A DNA stretch of 64,000 nucleotides from Pedobacter glucosidilyticus (GCF_002483235.1 NZ_DLHN01000028.1:62247-126246); one strand, 5' to 3'; positions 1-8,578 are shown, numbered from the stretch's first letter. Numbers and translations: made by a program. Notes: generated by a model from the letters alone, not told the origin.

Positions 1-663
1 TTTCAGGACTCTCAGAAAGATAAAGGTTTATTACTTTTGGCGGATGCAGGTATATTTTACGAATTTATCCCTACGGATGAATACTTTAATGAAAAGCCAA
101 CTCGCTTAAGCTTAGTTGATGTAGAACTTAATAAAAATTATGCTTTAGTTATGAGTACCAATGCTGGTTTGTGGGGATATGCCATTGGCGATACGGTGAA
201 GTTTATTTCTAAAAATCCATATAAAATCTTGGTAACAGGAAGAATAAAGCATTATATTTCTGCTTTTGGCGAGCATGTGATAGGCGAGGAGGTAGAACAT
301 GCTTTGCTTCATGTAGCCAAAGAAGAAGGTTTAGAAATCACTGAGTTTACGGTTGCCCCACAGGTAAATCCGCCAGCGGGAGAGCTGCCTTACCACGAGT
401 GGTTTGTAGAATTTGCAAAACAACCTACAGATTTAGCTGTTTTTAGTGCCAAAGTAGATGAACAATTACAGTTGAAAAATATTTATTACAAAGATTTGAT
501 TCAAGGTAAGGTATTACAGCCTTTAATCATCAGACCGTTGCAAGCAGAAGCTTTTGTTAATTTCATGCGGGCAGAAGGTAAACTAGGTGGGCAAAATAAA
601 GTGCCTCGTTTGGCAAACGATAGAGCTTTGGCAGATAAACTTGTTCCTTATCAATTATCATAA
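1..663 (+). CDS. GH3 auxin-responsive promoter family protein (5' truncated by window)
   Basis: The frame is open from base 1 and stops at 661-663, so only the C-terminal 220 residues are present and the true start lies outside the window. The visible part contains GLWGYAIGDTVKF and, about 25 residues later, TGRIKHYISAFGEHV, which match the C-terminal half of GH3 proteins in the ANL adenylating superfamily. Plant GH3 enzymes activate an acyl acid and conjugate it to an amino acid; the substrate of the bacterial branch is not known. dxr follows after 6 bases on the same strand, so the two are probably co-transcribed. I am fairly sure of the family, unsure of function. Confidence 0.85.
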   Translation, partial: FQDSQKDKGLLLLADAGIFYEFIPTDEYFNEKPTRLSLVDVELNKNYALVMSTNAGLWGYAIGDTVKFISKNPYKILVTGRIKHYISAFGEHVIGEEVEHALLHVAKEEGLEITEFTVAPQVNPPAGELPYHEWFVEFAKQPTDLAVFSAKVDEQLQLKNIYYKDLIQGKVLQPLIIRPLQAEAFVNFMRAEGKLGGQNKVPRLANDRALADKLVPYQLS

Positions 664-669
664 CAAAAA

Positions 670-1836
670 TTGACAAATACATTTTCAAATAAAATTAAAC
701 ATATAGCCATTTTAGGCTCTACCGGAAGCATCGGTACACAAGCTTTAGATGTTATCAAGGCTAACCCAAGTTTGTTTAAAGCAGAGGTATTAACAGCTCA
801 GTCTAATGTTGCTTTATTGGTTTCACAAGCTTTACAATTTCAACCTCAGTTGGTGGTTATTGCCGATGAAAGCAAATATCAGGAAGTAAAACAAGCTTTA
901 GCACACACAAATATTGAAGTTAAGGCTGGGTATGAAGCTTTATGCGAAGCCGTAGTTTTACCCCAGTTGGATTTAGTTTTAACTGCTTTAGTTGGCTTTG
1001 CAGGTTTAAAACCTACTATTGCAGCTATCAAAGCTAAAAAGGATATCGCTTTAGCTAATAAAGAAACTATGGTAGTTGCTGGCGATTTGGTAACCACTTT
1101 GGCAAAAGAAAATGATGTTAAAATTTTACCTGTAGACTCAGAGCATTCGGCTATTTTTCAATGTTTGGTAGGCGAACAAGCACCTATAGAGAAAATATAT
1201 CTTACCGCATCTGGTGGTCCGTTTAGAGGTAAAACCAAATCAGAATTAGCTCAGGTAAGTTTTAAAGAAGCTTTAAAGCACCCTAATTGGGTTATGGGTG
1301 CAAAAATCACTATAGATTCTGCGTCTCTAATGAATAAAGGTTTGGAAGTAATTGAAGCAAAATGGCTATTCAATTTAGCCGTAGAGCAAATAGATGTTAT
1401 AGTACATCCGCAATCTATCATCCATTCTATTGTTCAATTTCAGGATGGCTCTATGAAAGCACAAATGGGGTTGCCAGATATGAAATTACCTATTCAGTAC
1501 GCATTTACACATCCCGATAGGATTGTAAGTGATTTTCCACGTTTCAATTTTCTAGATTATCCTCAACTTAGTTTTGAGCAAGCCGATACCCAAACTTTTA
1601 GAAATTTGGCTTTAGCTTATGATGCTTTAAGAAAAGGTGGAAATATGTCTTGTATAATCAATGCAGCTAATGAAGTAGTGGTTGCGGCATTTTTGAAAGA
1701 ACGTATTGGATTTTTACAAATGAGTGATGTCATAGAACGTTGTATGGATAGGGTAAGCTTTGTAGAAAACCCTATATTAGACGATTACTTTGAAACAGAT
1801 AAGCAAACAAGAATATTTGCAGAAGAGTTGATATAA
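670..1836 (+). CDS. dxr: 1-deoxy-D-xylulose-5-phosphate reductoisomerase
   Basis: Cytosolic second enzyme of the MEP isoprenoid pathway, converting DXP to MEP with NADPH. The 388-residue product has the nucleotide-binding GSTGSIG at residues 16-22, the metal- and substrate-binding region around DSEHSA, and the SLMNKGLEVIEA signature, at the normal family length. The start is a TTG at 670: it is the only start candidate between the upstream stop at 661 and the GSTGSIG motif. Another MEP gene, ispE, lies at about 36 kb. rseP follows 23 bases downstream, a pairing often seen in bacteria. Confidence 0.97.
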   Translation: MTNTFSNKIKHIAILGSTGSIGTQALDVIKANPSLFKAEVLTAQSNVALLVSQALQFQPQLVVIADESKYQEVKQALAHTNIEVKAGYEALCEAVVLPQLDLVLTALVGFAGLKPTIAAIKAKKDIALANKETMVVAGDLVTTLAKENDVKILPVDSEHSAIFQCLVGEQAPIEKIYLTASGGPFRGKTKSELAQVSFKEALKHPNWVMGAKITIDSASLMNKGLEVIEAKWLFNLAVEQIDVIVHPQSIIHSIVQFQDGSMKAQMGLPDMKLPIQYAFTHPDRIVSDFPRFNFLDYPQLSFEQADTQTFRNLALAYDALRKGGNMSCIINAANEVVVAAFLKERIGFLQMSDVIERCMDRVSFVENPILDDYFETDKQTRIFAEELI

Positions 1837-1859
1837 ATAAAAATAGAAAAGAAAATTAG

Positions 1860-3185
1860 ATGGATGTTTTAGTTATGATTGGCCAGCTATTGCTGGGATT
1901 ATCAATTTTAATAGTTTTACACGAGTTGGGGCATTTTTGGGCTGCAAGAGCATTTGGAATTAAAGTAGAGAAATTTTATTTGTTTTTTGATGCTTGGGGC
2001 GTAAAATTATTTAGCGTTAAATACAAAGATGTAGAATATGGTATAGGTTGGTTGCCTTTAGGCGGATATGTAAAAATAGCAGGTATGATAGACGAATCTA
2101 TGGATACAGAAGCTATGGCAGCACCGGTGCAACCTTGGGAGTTTAGGGCTAAACCAGCTTGGCAGCGTCTAATTGTGATGCTTGGTGGTGTTACAGTAAA
2201 CGTTATTTTAGGTATTCTGATTTTCTGGATGTTGACTTTTACTTATGGCGAAACTTACATCCCTAACAAGGAAATTAGAAATGGTATAGCGCCTGGTATT
2301 ATTGGTAAAGAAATAGGCTTGCAAACCGGAGACAAGGTTGTTGCTATCAACGGCAAAGAAATTGTAAAATTTAGCGAGTTAAGCAGTTCTGAGGTTTTGA
2401 TGGGGAACGCTACTATTACTGTCATCAGAGATGGTAAAGAGCAAAATTTAGTAGTACCTGCAACCATATTAAATACTGTTGCAGATTATGGTGTGGATGA
2501 ATTTGTTGCACCAAGATTAAAATTTGCGGTAGACTCTGTTGTTGAGGGTAGCAATGCCGCTAAAGCAGGAATTAAAAAAGGCGATTTAATTTATGCTGTT
2601 AATGGTCAGCAAACTTTGTTTTTTGATGAATTACAAACAGCTTTAAAAGATAATAAAGGTAAAACAGTAACTGCAGGAATAAGAAGAGGAGCAGATACAC
2701 TTTCTCTACCAGTTTTAGTAAGTGCTGAGGGTACGATAGGTTTTGCTCCTAAAATTGAAGATTTAAAATTAGAAACTCAAAAATATGGCTTCTTTGAAGC
2801 ACTTCCGGTTGGCGCTGCTAAAGCTTGGGGAAGTTTAACAGATAATGCAAAAGGTTTAGGTAAGGTAGTTAAAGGTGAAGTTAAAGCTAATAAAGCTTTT
2901 TCTGGTCCCGTAGAAATTGCCCGTAAACTATATGGTGGCACTTGGGATTGGGTAAAATTCTGGGGTATTACAGGTTTACTTTCTATGGCATTGGCTTTAA
3001 TGAACTTATTACCCATACCAGCTTTAGATGGCGGACATGCAGTTTTCTTATTGATAGAAATGATTAAAGGCAAACCATTGAGCGATAAGTTTATGGAACG
3101 AGCACAAATTGTAGGTTTTGTTTTATTAGCTACTTTAATGGTTTTTGTTTTAGGTAACGATATTTTTAAAGCATTCACAAGATAG
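1860..3185 (+). CDS. rseP: RIP metalloprotease RseP (site-2 protease)
   Basis: Inner-membrane zinc protease that cleaves membrane-anchored anti-sigma factors and leftover signal peptides within the bilayer. HELGH sits at residues 21-25 in the first membrane segment, and the second catalytic motif NLLPIPALDGG lies near residue 380, before the last membrane segments. Two PDZ-like regions fill the middle (roughly residues 130-300). The length of 441 residues is normal. It starts at an ATG 23 bases after dxr and is probably in the same transcript. Its substrate cannot be read from this window. Confidence 0.96.
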   Translation: MDVLVMIGQLLLGLSILIVLHELGHFWAARAFGIKVEKFYLFFDAWGVKLFSVKYKDVEYGIGWLPLGGYVKIAGMIDESMDTEAMAAPVQPWEFRAKPAWQRLIVMLGGVTVNVILGILIFWMLTFTYGETYIPNKEIRNGIAPGIIGKEIGLQTGDKVVAINGKEIVKFSELSSSEVLMGNATITVIRDGKEQNLVVPATILNTVADYGVDEFVAPRLKFAVDSVVEGSNAAKAGIKKGDLIYAVNGQQTLFFDELQTALKDNKGKTVTAGIRRGADTLSLPVLVSAEGTIGFAPKIEDLKLETQKYGFFEALPVGAAKAWGSLTDNAKGLGKVVKGEVKANKAFSGPVEIARKLYGGTWDWVKFWGITGLLSMALALMNLLPIPALDGGHAVFLLIEMIKGKPLSDKFMERAQIVGFVLLATLMVFVLGNDIFKAFTR

Positions 3186-3224
3186 GCTAAAAGCATAAGA
3201 CTTAAAGCGGAATGTCTGATGTAA

Positions 3225-3256
3225 TTGCAAGAATGTTGTTTATCTTTTTACTTTTG
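3225..3256 (+). promoter_or_regulatory. candidate Bacteroidota promoter for hscB
   Basis: TTG at 3225-3227 and the -7 box TACTTTTG at 3249-3256 are separated by 21 bases, which fits the Bacteroidota sigma-ABfr pattern (TTTG, about 17-23 bases, TAnnTTTG). The hscB ATG lies 18 bases after the box. The match is visible; promoter activity is inferred. Confidence 0.45.
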
Positions 3257-3273
3257 AATTTTACTTTAAAAGA

Positions 3274-3807
3274 ATGAATTACTTTGAGTTCTATCAGATA
3301 CCAGTTTCTTTTCATCCTGATGCAGATTCGGTGAAAAAGAAGTTTTATGCTTTAAGCAAAGAATATCATCCGGATTTTTATGTAAATGAGTCTGAGGAGA
3401 AACAGCAAGAAATCTTAGATTTATCTACATTAAACAATAAAGCCTATCAGATATTATCTCATGAGCAGAAGCGATTAAACTATGTATTAGAATTATTTGG
3501 AGCTTTAGAAGAAGGAGAGAAGTATGCTTTGCCTCAGGATTTTCTAATGGAAATGATGGAAGTAAATGAGGCTTTGATGGAGTTAGAATTTGATGAAGAC
3601 TATACTAAAGTAGAACAATTAAAAACACAAGTAGCAGTAATAGAAGATAGTTTAGATACAACATTAGCATCACTTACCCATCAATTTGATGAGCAAGGAG
3701 CAGAGGAAAAAAAAGCTTTGTTGCTGCAAATCAAAGACATCTATTACAGAAAAAAATATTTGTTGCGAATACGGGAATCAATTAATAGATTTGCAACCCA
3801 ATCTTAA
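3274..3807 (+). CDS. hscB: Fe-S cluster assembly co-chaperone HscB
   Basis: J-domain co-chaperone that brings the IscU scaffold to HscA-type Hsp70 for Fe-S cluster transfer. The N-terminal J domain (about residues 1-75) keeps the HPD motif in EYHPDFY, and the C-terminal part is an acidic helical bundle as in HscB. At 177 residues it has the normal length. It has its own likely promoter and is followed by tRNA-Leu 19 bases later on the same strand. No other isc/suf genes are in the window. Confidence 0.92.
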   Translation: MNYFEFYQIPVSFHPDADSVKKKFYALSKEYHPDFYVNESEEKQQEILDLSTLNNKAYQILSHEQKRLNYVLELFGALEEGEKYALPQDFLMEMMEVNEALMELEFDEDYTKVEQLKTQVAVIEDSLDTTLASLTHQFDEQGAEEKKALLLQIKDIYYRKKYLLRIRESINRFATQS

Positions 3808-3826
3808 TGATGGAAATGCCAAACAA

Positions 3827-3908
3827 GCCCAGATGGCGGAATTGGTAGACGCGTTGGTCTCAAACACCAATATCTTCGGATGTGCCGGTTCGACCCCGGC
3901 TCTGGGTA
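3827..3908 (+). tRNA. tRNA-Leu (anticodon CAA)
   Basis: An 82-base class II tRNA. The acceptor arms GCCCAGA (3827-3833) and TCTGGGT (3901-3907) pair with one G-T wobble; A3908 is the discriminator. The anticodon stem TTGGT/ACCAA encloses CTCAAAC, giving anticodon CAA at 3861-3863 (reads UUG). The variable arm is long, as expected for Leu, and the T arm is GCCGG-TTCGACC-CCGGC. No CCA is encoded. Its last 12 bases are duplicated at 5128, marking it as a probable integration site. Confidence 0.97.
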
Positions 3909-3981
3909 CTTTTTAAATGTAAAACCGTACTAGAGCATGCTCTAGTGCGGTTTTTTGTTTTCAAATTGTTTTCAAAAGCTT
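3897..3981 (+). repeat. direct repeat / attL-like copy spanning tRNA-Leu 3' end and terminator
   Basis: This 85-bp stretch matches 5128-5212 without gaps and with 6 mismatches by eye. It begins with the last 12 bases of tRNA-Leu and continues through the downstream hairpin terminator. Duplication of a tRNA 3' end at both borders of an insert is the usual footprint of a tyrosine-recombinase integration event. Confidence 0.8.
3921..3956 (+). terminator. rho-independent terminator after tRNA-Leu
   Basis: The arms ACCGTACTAGAG and CTCTAGTGCGGT pair with one wobble around a CATG loop, and six T residues follow. It lies 16 bases after the tRNA. A slightly weaker copy (one mismatch in the stem) is part of the repeat at 5152-5187. 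Confidence 0.8.
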
Positions 3982-4072
3982 TATTTAATTCACTTTTAGT
4001 CGGTTTGTTTTCAAATCGTAGGAGGGTTTTTATGCAAAATATTTCGTGTAACATTAGATTTTTTGGACACGA

Positions 4073-4421
4073 TTATTTTTTAGGTATGTACAATCCTAGT
4101 CGTTTAAGCAGTTTTATTACTTCTGATTTCGTGATTGTACTTTCTTCGCTTTTAGGAAATATAGTAATCATATTTATAATAGTCGAATTTTTGGATTCGT
4201 CAACTGTATAGGTTATTACTCTATAACCACTACTTTTTCCTTTTCCTTCTCCAGGTATGCGTATTTTATAGATATTAGAACCCGTAGTTTACACCTAAAT
4301 AAGGGTTTATAATTAAATCTTTTTCGAGTTGAATTAGAGTATTAGAAAGGGAAGCATACTTTTTAAGTAGTCGTTTAGCATTCTGGTTAAATAAAGGTGA
4401 AAAAAGCACCTTATTTGCCAT
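4073..4421 (-). pseudogene. RelE/ParE-family toxin, frameshifted
   Basis: Reading starts at an ATG (4421-4419) that overlaps the antitoxin stop by 11 bases. The first frame reads MANKVLFSPLFNQNAKRLL and stops at 4275-4277. Skipping one base in the GGG run near 4281-4283 restores a second frame that runs to TAA at 4073-4075 and contains KIRIPGEGKGKSSGYRVITY, the charged KGKS-G-RVITY pattern of Bacteroidota RelE/ParE-like mRNA-interfering toxins. Repaired, it would encode about 115 residues, the normal length. The length of 349 bases is one more than a multiple of three. It is probably dead; a programmed frameshift or sequencing error are alternatives. Confidence 0.75.
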
Positions 4422-4623
4422 TTAAAACTTCGCTGAGTGTGTACATTTTTCCTTTTCCTTCTTTATATTCTATCACTTGTTTTAACCCTTTCTCTATCTC
4501 CTTTAAAAGCTTAGACGGCTTTTTTTCAGCTTTAGAAGGAACAATAACACCATTAACCTCTTTAAGAAGTTTTTTAAACCTATTCGCCTCTGTATCTGGT
4601 ATCATTATAGTTAAAGTAGTCAT
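4411..4623 (-). CDS. antitoxin of a type II toxin-antitoxin pair
   Basis: A 70-residue protein beginning MTTLTIMIPDTEANRFKKLL, which resembles small Bacteroidota antitoxins that start with a short beta strand followed by helices. It lies directly upstream of, and overlaps by 11 bases, a frameshifted RelE/ParE-like toxin gene. An in-frame ATG at 4653 is also possible, but a -7 box at 4641-4648 lies between the two ATGs, so the downstream start at 4623 is preferred. Antitoxins of this type normally bind the toxin and repress their own promoter. Function is inferred from form and position. Confidence 0.65.
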   Translation of the reverse strand: MTTLTIMIPDTEANRFKKLLKEVNGVIVPSKAEKKPSKLLKEIEKGLKQVIEYKEGKGKMYTLSEVLNGK

Positions 4624-4640
4624 AGCTTTATGTGTTTTTA

Positions 4641-4648
4641 CAAATATA
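4641..4648 (-). promoter_or_regulatory. -7 promoter box of the toxin-antitoxin pair
   Basis: The minus strand reads TATATTTG, an exact match to the Bacteroidota TAnnTTTG box, 17 bases upstream of the preferred antitoxin ATG (4623). No convincing -33 TTTG is seen at the right spacing. Confidence 0.45.
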
Positions 4649-4659
4649 AGCAATAATTT

Positions 4660-5127
4660 ATTTTTTTATAAGGTCAACTACATTGGTAAATATTCTATTT
4701 TATGAGATATAAAGCTTCAATATTTCACAAAATTTATCATATTAAATTCTAATTATATTCTATCAAAATATCATTTTAAGGGGTAGAATTTATGTTACAA
4801 TACATAAAAAATTATTTTTAAGTCAAAACCAAACCAGAAAGAGTTCTTAAACATGCTTTAAACAATGACATAACCATTAAAGCAAATAGTTACGAAAGTC
4901 AAGATATCAAAATTCATAAAAAGGTACAGGTAGGTATGGCTTTATTAGATGTGGCTACAGGCGGTATCTAGTTATTGGTAAATTTTATTACCGGAAACAT
5001 TTACACCGCCACACCAGACAGGGTAAAATACGAACTATAAAAGAAGGCAGAAGTAGCTGTTAAACAGTAATATGTTTTCAAAAATAATTACTTTATAACT
5101 AATTGATTTACAATAATATTTATATTT
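4660..5127. other. mostly non-coding interior of the tRNA-Leu insert
   Basis: Apart from the decayed fragment at 4822-5040, this AT-rich stretch holds no gene I can support. No integrase is visible on either strand between the two repeats, so the element cannot be autonomous. Confidence 0.5.
4822..5040 (+). pseudogene. decayed lipoprotein-like protein fragment
   Basis: An open frame of 73 codons interrupted by a TAG at 4969-4971. The translation around the stop reads KVQVGMALLDVATGGI, stop, then LLVNFITGNIYTATPD and ends VKYEL. This resembles the C-terminal LD-x-xTGG...VDF-TGNIY...P pattern of PEGA-like exported Bacteroidota proteins, as I recall it. There is no start or signal peptide, so only a C-terminal fragment remains. 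It lies inside the tRNA-flanked insert and is probably passenger debris. Confidence 0.5.
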
Positions 5128-5212
5128 CGGCTCTGGGTACTTTTAAAATGTAAAACCACACTAGAGCATATTCTAGTGCGGTTTTTTGCTTTCAAATTGT
5201 TTTCAAAAGCTT
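5128..5212 (+). repeat. direct repeat / attR-like copy
   Basis: Second copy of 3897-3981, offset by exactly 1231 bases. It contains only the last 12 bases of the tRNA (CGGCTCTGGGTA) plus the terminator region; sequence upstream of it does not resemble a tRNA, which favours integration over a decayed tandem tRNA gene. Confidence 0.8.
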
Positions 5213-5379
5213 GATTCTTCTTTTCATTTTAAGGGGTCCTTTATTTCCTAATACCAATTAGCTGGTTGTTTAGGCATTACAGCTTAGTCACAAAGCAGAT
5301 TAAGAGTAAGATGTTAGATAAAAGTGAAAAGTAAATCATTTCTTATCTTAAGAGAACGATTTTAAGGCTACAACCCATC

Positions 5380-5387
5380 TAACTTTG
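5380..5387 (+). promoter_or_regulatory. -7 promoter box for the DUF6326 gene
   Basis: TAACTTTG followed by C is an exact TAnnTTTG box, 29 bases before the ATG at 5417. No clear -33 element is seen. Confidence 0.4.
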
Positions 5388-5416
5388 CAGTATGGTTTAA
5401 CATAAATTAAAATTTA

Positions 5417-5842
5417 ATGAATTCAGAAAAATTAACGAATAACGAACTAGAAGACATCAAACCCAATTTGAAGCTGAAACTTGCATCACTATGGGCAAGT
5501 TTGATGTTTATAATTATCTATCTCGATTATTTCCACTTATATATGCCTGGTTCTCTAAAAGATATGATAGCAGGGAGGGTATTTATATTTGATATTACTC
5601 AAGGGTTTCTATTAGCAGCACTCGCCATGGTGTTAACTCCAACACTGATGATTTTTCTTTCTGTTGCCCTACCAGCTAAAGTAAATCGATGGGCTAATAT
5701 TGTTACTGCCGGTATTAATATTCCATTAATATTGTTTAATCTGGCAGGAGAGGCCTGGATTCACATGGTGGTTGGTGCTGTTATACAAGTCATTCTACTT
5801 TGTCTGATTATCCGTTATGCGTGGAAATGGCCTTGTATGTAA
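5417..5842 (+). CDS. DUF6326-like four-helix membrane protein
   Basis: A 141-residue protein with four hydrophobic segments (about residues 25-45, 55-80, 90-110 and 115-135) and a short polar N terminus, matching what I recall of the DUF6326 family. A conserved-looking YLDYFHLYMPG lies after the first helix. No catalytic residues are evident and the role is unknown. It is the first gene outside the right border of the tRNA-Leu insert, has its own promoter box, and ends before a bidirectional terminator shared with clpB. Confidence 0.7.
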   Translation: MNSEKLTNNELEDIKPNLKLKLASLWASLMFIIIYLDYFHLYMPGSLKDMIAGRVFIFDITQGFLLAALAMVLTPTLMIFLSVALPAKVNRWANIVTAGINIPLILFNLAGEAWIHMVVGAVIQVILLCLIIRYAWKWPCM

Positions 5843-5923
5843 ACTCCCTATTTTACTACATATCTAAAGCAGACTTTATTTTAATTTATTTATTGCATAT
5901 TCTTTTGTTTACTTCATATCTCC

Positions 5924-5966
5924 TAAAACAGCACAGCCGGAATTTTTTTCCGGCTGTGCTGTTTTA
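5924..5966. terminator. bidirectional terminator between the DUF6326 gene and clpB
   Basis: A 19-bp perfect stem (5924-5942 with 5948-5966, core ACAGCACAGCCGGAA) around a five-T loop. A-tracts and T-tracts at the stem base let it work for both convergent genes. Confidence 0.85.
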
Positions 5967-5977
5967 ATTTACTGGGA

Positions 5978-8578
5978 TTATGATTTCCCGGAGTTGATAA
6001 AAACAAATTGTTTATCAAATACATCAAGCTTTATTTCGCTGTCTTTGCTTACAGTGCCTGCAAGTATTTGTTTTGAAAGCTCATTCAGGATTTTCTTTTG
6101 AATAACGCGTTTCAAAGGTCTGGCTCCAAACTGAGGATCGTAACCCAACTGAGAAAGCCAGTCTAAAGCATCTTCTGATGCAGAAATTTGTATCCCCATT
6201 TCTGATAACATTTTTTGCAAGGCAACAAATTGTAATTTTACAATTTCTTTAATTTCATCTCTATGAAGTGGGGTAAACATAATCACCTCGTCAATTCTGT
6301 TTAAAAACTCTGGCCTGATAGATTTTTTAAGAATTTCAAAGACCTCACTTTTTGTTTTGGCAATAATCTCATCTCTGTTTAATTCATTCAGGAGTTCAAA
6401 ATTTTCTTGTATCACGTGAGAACCTATGTTAGAGGTCATAATGATGATGGTATTTTTAAAATTTACCAGCCTACCTTTATTATCGGTTAATCTTCCATCA
6501 TCTAAAACCTGTAAAAGAATATTAAAAACATCGGGATGGGCTTTTTCTATTTCATCAAGCAAGATTACAGCGTATGGTTTTCTTCTTACGGCTTCTGTTA
6601 ATTGTCCGCCTTCATCATAACCAACATATCCCGGAGGGGCACCAATTAATCTGGAAACGGCATGCCTTTCTTGATACTCGCTCATATCAATTCTCACCAT
6701 CGCTTGGTCATCATTAAATAAAAACTCGGCTAAAGCTTTGGCAAGCTCTGTTTTACCCACACCAGTTGTACCTAAGAATATAAAGGAGCCTATAGGCTTT
6801 TTCTGGTCACTTAAACCCGCCCTTGATCTTCTTATAGCATCAGAAATAGCTTCAATAGCTTCTTGTTGTCCGGCTACACGTTTGTGTAATTCTTCTTCTA
6901 GGCGTAAAAGTTTTTCTCTTTCGCTTGAAACAAGTTTGGTTACAGGTATACCTGTCCAACGGGCTACAACACCTGCAACATCATCAGCAGTTACTTCTTC
7001 CTTTAACATTCTACTATCAGCAGTTTTGCCAGCTAATTCCTGTTTTAGTTTTTCAACCTGATCCTGTGCTTCTTTAATTCTACCGTATCTTATTTCTGCT
7101 ACTTTACCATAATCGCCTGCTCTTTCTGCCTGTTCTGCTTCCAGTTTAAAATTTTCTATATTTTGCAGATTATTGTTAATAGCATCAACTAAATCCTTTT
7201 CTCCCTGCCATTTAGCTTTAAGTTCGTCTCTCTCGGCACTTAGATTGCTAATTTCTTGTGTCAGGTCTTTTACTTTAACATCATCATTTTCTCTTTTAAT
7301 GGCTTCTCTTTCTATTTCTAACTGCATAATTTTGCGATCTAGCTCATCAACCGCTTCTGGTACAGAATCCATCTCTAACCTCAATTTTGATGCAGCTTCG
7401 TCCATCAAATCAATAGCTTTATCAGGTAAAAACCTATCAGAAATATAACGTTGAGAAAGTTCTACAGCAGCAATAATAGCTTCATCTTTTATCCTTACTT
7501 TATGATGCGTTTCATAGCGTTCTTTTAATCCTCTTAAAATGGAAATGGCATCTTGGGTATCAGGCTCGTCTACCATAACTTTTTGAAATCTACGTTCCAA
7601 AGCTTTATCTTTTTCCAGATATTTTTGATATTCATTTAAAGTTGTAGCGCCAATTGCCCTCAGTTCGCCTCTGGCTAAAGCAGGTTTTAAAATATTAGCG
7701 GCATCCATAGCACCTTCGCCACCACCGGCACCAACAAGGGTATGTATTTCATCAATAAATAAAATAATTTCACCATCGCTATCCGTAACTTCTTTGATAA
7801 CTGCTTTAAGACGTTCCTCAAACTCTCCTTTATACTTTGCACCTGCTACCAAAGCTCCCATATCTAAAGAAAATACGGTTTTCGATTTTAGGTTTTCTGG
7901 TACATCGCCTTTAATTATTCTAAAAGCAATACCTTCTGCAATAGCTGTTTTACCAACACCAGGTTCGCCAATTAAAATAGGATTGTTTTTGGTACGTCTG
8001 GATAAAATTTGAATTACTCTTCTTATTTCTTCATCCCTACCAATAACAGGGTCTAATTTTCCTGATGCTGCATAGTCATTTAAGTTGCGGGCATACTTAT
8101 TTAAAGCATTGTAAGTGGCTTCGGCATTTTGGTCGGTTACTTTTGCGTCTCCTCTTAAATCTTTAATGGCTTTTTTCAAGTCTTTTTCATTTACGCCTTG
8201 CTCTTTAAGTAAGCTTGCGGTTTTGTCTGCCGAAGCTAATAAACCAAGTAAAATATGCTCTACAGATACAAATTCGTCTTTAAACTCTTTCAGATAAGAT
8301 TGTGCTTTTTGTAATGATGAATTTGCTGCAGTGGATAGGTATAGGTTGGAGCCACTAACTTTAGGAAAACCTGCAATTTGTTCGTCTAAAGATTCGTTTA
8401 ATCTATTGATATTAACGTTAAGCTTTTTAAGCAGATAACCTACAACATTTTCATCTACAGATAATAAGCCTTTTAATATATGAGCGTTTTCTATAGCTTG
8501 TTGTTGAAAACCTTGTGTAATTTCAGAAGCTTTTTGTATAGCCTCTTGTGCTTTTATGGTGTAATTATTGAAATTCAT
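5978..8578 (-). CDS. clpB: ATP-dependent disaggregase ClpB
   Basis: Hexameric AAA+ chaperone that, with DnaK, extracts proteins from aggregates. The 866 residues show a Clp N domain (1-145), a first AAA module with GEPGVGKT at 204-211, the long coiled-coil middle domain (about 410-530) that separates ClpB from ClpA/ClpC, and a second AAA module with GTTGVGKT near 606 followed by the C-terminal domain. A GGAGG sequence lies just upstream of the ATG at 8578, a real Shine-Dalgarno site, which is uncommon here. Single gene with its own terminator. No CIRCE-like repeat was recognised upstream. Confidence 0.98.
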   Translation of the reverse strand: MNFNNYTIKAQEAIQKASEITQGFQQQAIENAHILKGLLSVDENVVGYLLKKLNVNINRLNESLDEQIAGFPKVSGSNLYLSTAANSSLQKAQSYLKEFKDEFVSVEHILLGLLASADKTASLLKEQGVNEKDLKKAIKDLRGDAKVTDQNAEATYNALNKYARNLNDYAASGKLDPVIGRDEEIRRVIQILSRRTKNNPILIGEPGVGKTAIAEGIAFRIIKGDVPENLKSKTVFSLDMGALVAGAKYKGEFEERLKAVIKEVTDSDGEIILFIDEIHTLVGAGGGEGAMDAANILKPALARGELRAIGATTLNEYQKYLEKDKALERRFQKVMVDEPDTQDAISILRGLKERYETHHKVRIKDEAIIAAVELSQRYISDRFLPDKAIDLMDEAASKLRLEMDSVPEAVDELDRKIMQLEIEREAIKRENDDVKVKDLTQEISNLSAERDELKAKWQGEKDLVDAINNNLQNIENFKLEAEQAERAGDYGKVAEIRYGRIKEAQDQVEKLKQELAGKTADSRMLKEEVTADDVAGVVARWTGIPVTKLVSSEREKLLRLEEELHKRVAGQQEAIEAISDAIRRSRAGLSDQKKPIGSFIFLGTTGVGKTELAKALAEFLFNDDQAMVRIDMSEYQERHAVSRLIGAPPGYVGYDEGGQLTEAVRRKPYAVILLDEIEKAHPDVFNILLQVLDDGRLTDNKGRLVNFKNTIIIMTSNIGSHVIQENFELLNELNRDEIIAKTKSEVFEILKKSIRPEFLNRIDEVIMFTPLHRDEIKEIVKLQFVALQKMLSEMGIQISASEDALDWLSQLGYDPQFGARPLKRVIQKKILNELSKQILAGTVSKDSEIKLDVFDKQFVFINSGKS

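Noticed and set aside
3882..4211. 109-codon plus-strand ORF over the tRNA-Leu terminator and insert
   Set aside because: It begins inside the tRNA and runs antisense to the toxin gene; the translation has no family signal.
5128..5212. Second tRNA-Leu gene
   Set aside because: Only the last 12 bases of the tRNA are repeated; no anticodon arm or acceptor 5' strand lies upstream.
6738..7448. Plus-strand ORFs inside clpB
   Set aside because: They are antisense shadows of the clpB reading frame, rich in Ser and Leu without motifs.
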